Source of the DNA: an uncultured Chitinophagaceae bacterium
Lineage (GTDB): Bacteria > Bacteroidota > Bacteroidia > Chitinophagales > Chitinophagaceae
Length of the DNA: 7,501 bases
Reading direction: 5' to 3'
NCBI GenBank assembly: GCA_937996595.1
Contig: CALKVC010000247.1
Span: 1 to 7,501 of the forward strand
The position numbers and the translations under genes were made by a program. Of the stretch, positions 6,833 through 7,501 are shown piece by piece. The notes under the pieces were generated by a model. It was not told the origin of the DNA. It searched no databases and was given only the letters and a program-made list of their open reading frames with translations. Position 1 is the first letter of the stretch. Every line of letters starts with the position of its first letter.

Positions 6833-7118
6833 CGAACTCATTCAATCTGAAAAACCGGTGCTGGTAGATTTTTTTGCAGAATGGTGCGGGCCCTGCAAAA
6901 TGATGGCACCCATACTGAAACAGGTAAAAGCAGAAATAGGCGATTCGGCCAGCATCGTAAAAGTGGATGTAGATAAAAACCCATATGCAGCAGCTGCATA
7001 CCAGGTGCAGGGCGTTCCAACATTGATCCTGTTTAAAGAAGGAAAAGTATTGTGGCGGCAGAGCGGTGTGGTGCAAAAGAATGGATTGGTAGGAGTAATA
7101 AAAAAATATTCAGAATAA
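6822..7118 (+). CDS. Thioredoxin
   Basis: This 98-residue single-domain thioredoxin has no signal peptide, so it is cytosolic. It reduces disulfides or persulfides through the redox pair in WCGPC (21-25; C22 and C25), the canonical thioredoxin active site. VLVDFFAEW precedes it (13-21), VDVDKNP (48-54) follows, and the cis-proline P66 in GVPT (64-67) faces the active site. The C-terminal helix is short, making the protein slightly smaller than the usual 105-110 residues of housekeeping TrxA. The ATG at 6822 overlaps the DUF6132 stop by 11 bases, and the rhodanese starts 11 bases downstream. A dedicated partner role for the neighbouring rhodanese or membrane cysteine proteins is likelier than general housekeeping, but this rests on context. 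Confidence 0.92.
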   Translation: MTFNELIQSEKPVLVDFFAEWCGPCKMMAPILKQVKAEIGDSASIVKVDVDKNPYAAAAYQVQGVPTLILFKEGKVLWRQSGVVQKNGLVGVIKKYSE

Positions 7119-7129
7119 TAAAACAACAA

Positions 7130-7447
7130 ATGATGAATTTCCTAAAACAATTATTTGCAGGAAGCAGCAATACTGCTGATTTGAAAAGCCTCATTGAAGA
7201 AGGCGCATACCTGGTAGATGTAAGGTCACCGGGGGAATTTGCAGGCGGCCATGTGAAAGGCTCGGTGAACATTCCATTAGACAGGATCGTTTCACAGTTG
7301 GGTAAATTTAAAAACAAGAAGAGCATTATCGTTTTTTGCAGGAGCGGTAACAGGAGCAGCATGGCAAAAAGCCTGTTGGAGCAAAACGGAGTAAAAAATG
7401 TTGTTAACGGCGGAACCTGGGATAATGTAAATCGTTATGTAAATTAA
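7130..7447 (+). CDS. Single-domain rhodanese (sulfurtransferase)
   Basis: This 105-residue rhodanese domain carries sulfane sulfur as a cysteine persulfide. Visible features are YLVDVRSPGEFAGGHVKGS (27-45), the standard first half with the DVR and GH.xGSxNIP signatures, NIPLDRI (47-53), and the active-site loop CRSGNRS (70-76) with C70 as the sulfur-accepting residue. The six-residue loop after the cysteine is typical of thiosulfate/persulfide sulfurtransferases such as GlpE and PspE. NGGTWDNV (93-100) closes the fold. Tandem ATGs at 7130 and 7133 are possible starts. The open frame extends upstream into the thioredoxin gene (from 7052), but that part reads as an out-of-frame shadow of it. 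No signal peptide is seen, so it is cytosolic. It is the last intact gene of the DUF2892-DUF6132-thioredoxin cluster, 11 bases after the thioredoxin stop. Together with DUF2892 it recreates the domain pair found fused in YgaP. Confidence 0.9.
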   Translation: MMNFLKQLFAGSSNTADLKSLIEEGAYLVDVRSPGEFAGGHVKGSVNIPLDRIVSQLGKFKNKKSIIVFCRSGNRSSMAKSLLEQNGVKNVVNGGTWDNVNRYVN

Positions 7448-7457
7448 TAAATTAGAG

Positions 7458-7474
7458 ATGAAGTTTATATTGAC
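7458..7474 (+). CDS. Possible start of a next gene, cut off by adapter
   Basis: An ATG lies 10 bases after the rhodanese stop, a spacing like that between thioredoxin and rhodanese, and is preceded by a short purine stretch (AGAG). It opens a frame reading MKFIL before the genomic sequence ends at 7474. Any residues read after that come from adapter and must not be used. With five codons nothing can be said about the product, and the start itself is tentative. Confidence 0.3.
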
Positions 7475-7501
7475 AGATCGGAAGAGCACACGTCTGAACT
7501 C
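7475..7501 (+). other. Illumina TruSeq adapter contamination
   Basis: From 7475 to the last base the sequence is AGATCGGAAGAGC followed directly by ACACGTCTGAACTC. This is the first 27 bases of the standard TruSeq index-side adapter read-through, including the A of the A-tailing junction. It is a library artefact at a contig end, not biology. The true genomic end is 7474. Confidence 0.97.

Noticed and set aside
6705..7076. Minus-strand frames of up to about 150 codons, here and opposite the PLP enzyme (1036-1491)
   Set aside because: They lie antisense to well-supported genes, show no domain signature and have unlikely composition.
7052..7129. Rhodanese extended upstream into the thioredoxin gene
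   Set aside because: The extra 26 residues overlap the intact thioredoxin end in another frame and look like shadow translation; the tandem ATG at 7130 fits the domain boundary.
7458..7501. A short gene reading past MKFIL into the last bases
   Set aside because: Bases from 7475 are adapter, so the apparent continuation is artificial.

Overview
The window looks like a piece of a Bacteroidota chromosome, most likely Chitinophagaceae-like. The genus cannot be read from the sequence. Support comes from a C-terminal type IX secretion (T9SS) sorting domain, two TAnnTTTG-type promoter boxes, A-rich leaders without a Shine-Dalgarno sequence, and small protein families (DUF6132, a YgaP-like DUF2892) that I recognise from that phylum. 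All supported genes are on the + strand. The last 27 bases are not genomic: they match the Illumina TruSeq adapter, so the contig was closed on untrimmed read-through.

Layout. Bases 1-70 hold two adjacent perfect inverted repeats, the first shaped like an intrinsic terminator. AT-rich DNA without a gene follows to 366. A PLP enzyme of the cystathionine gamma-synthase/methionine gamma-lyase family follows (367-1617). Overlapping its 3' end is a good Bacteroidota promoter (1604-1634) that drives a pair of tandem paralogous kelch-like beta-propeller proteins. The first (1656-3512) carries a T9SS sorting domain. The second (3633-4961) has a signal peptide but no sorting domain. A 12-helix MFS transporter starts 4 bases after the second propeller and is probably co-transcribed with it.

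After a 171-base gap with a second TAATTTTG box comes a tight operon: a DUF2892/YgaP-like membrane protein with a CCxxxxC motif, a DUF6132 membrane protein with a GCxSGTC motif, a small thioredoxin and a single-domain rhodanese. The first three genes overlap by 17 and 11 bases. A next gene may start at 7458 but is lost to the adapter after about five codons.

How they may work together. The last four genes look like a sulfur/thiol relay: rhodanese carries persulfide, thioredoxin reduces it, and two membrane proteins present paired cysteines. The gamma-family PLP enzyme at the other end also belongs to sulfur metabolism, but the propeller/MFS block separates it from them and no shared regulation is visible. 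The propeller pair plus MFS transporter looks like a surface/periplasm/inner-membrane handling unit for an unknown ligand. That is inference from gene order and sorting signals.
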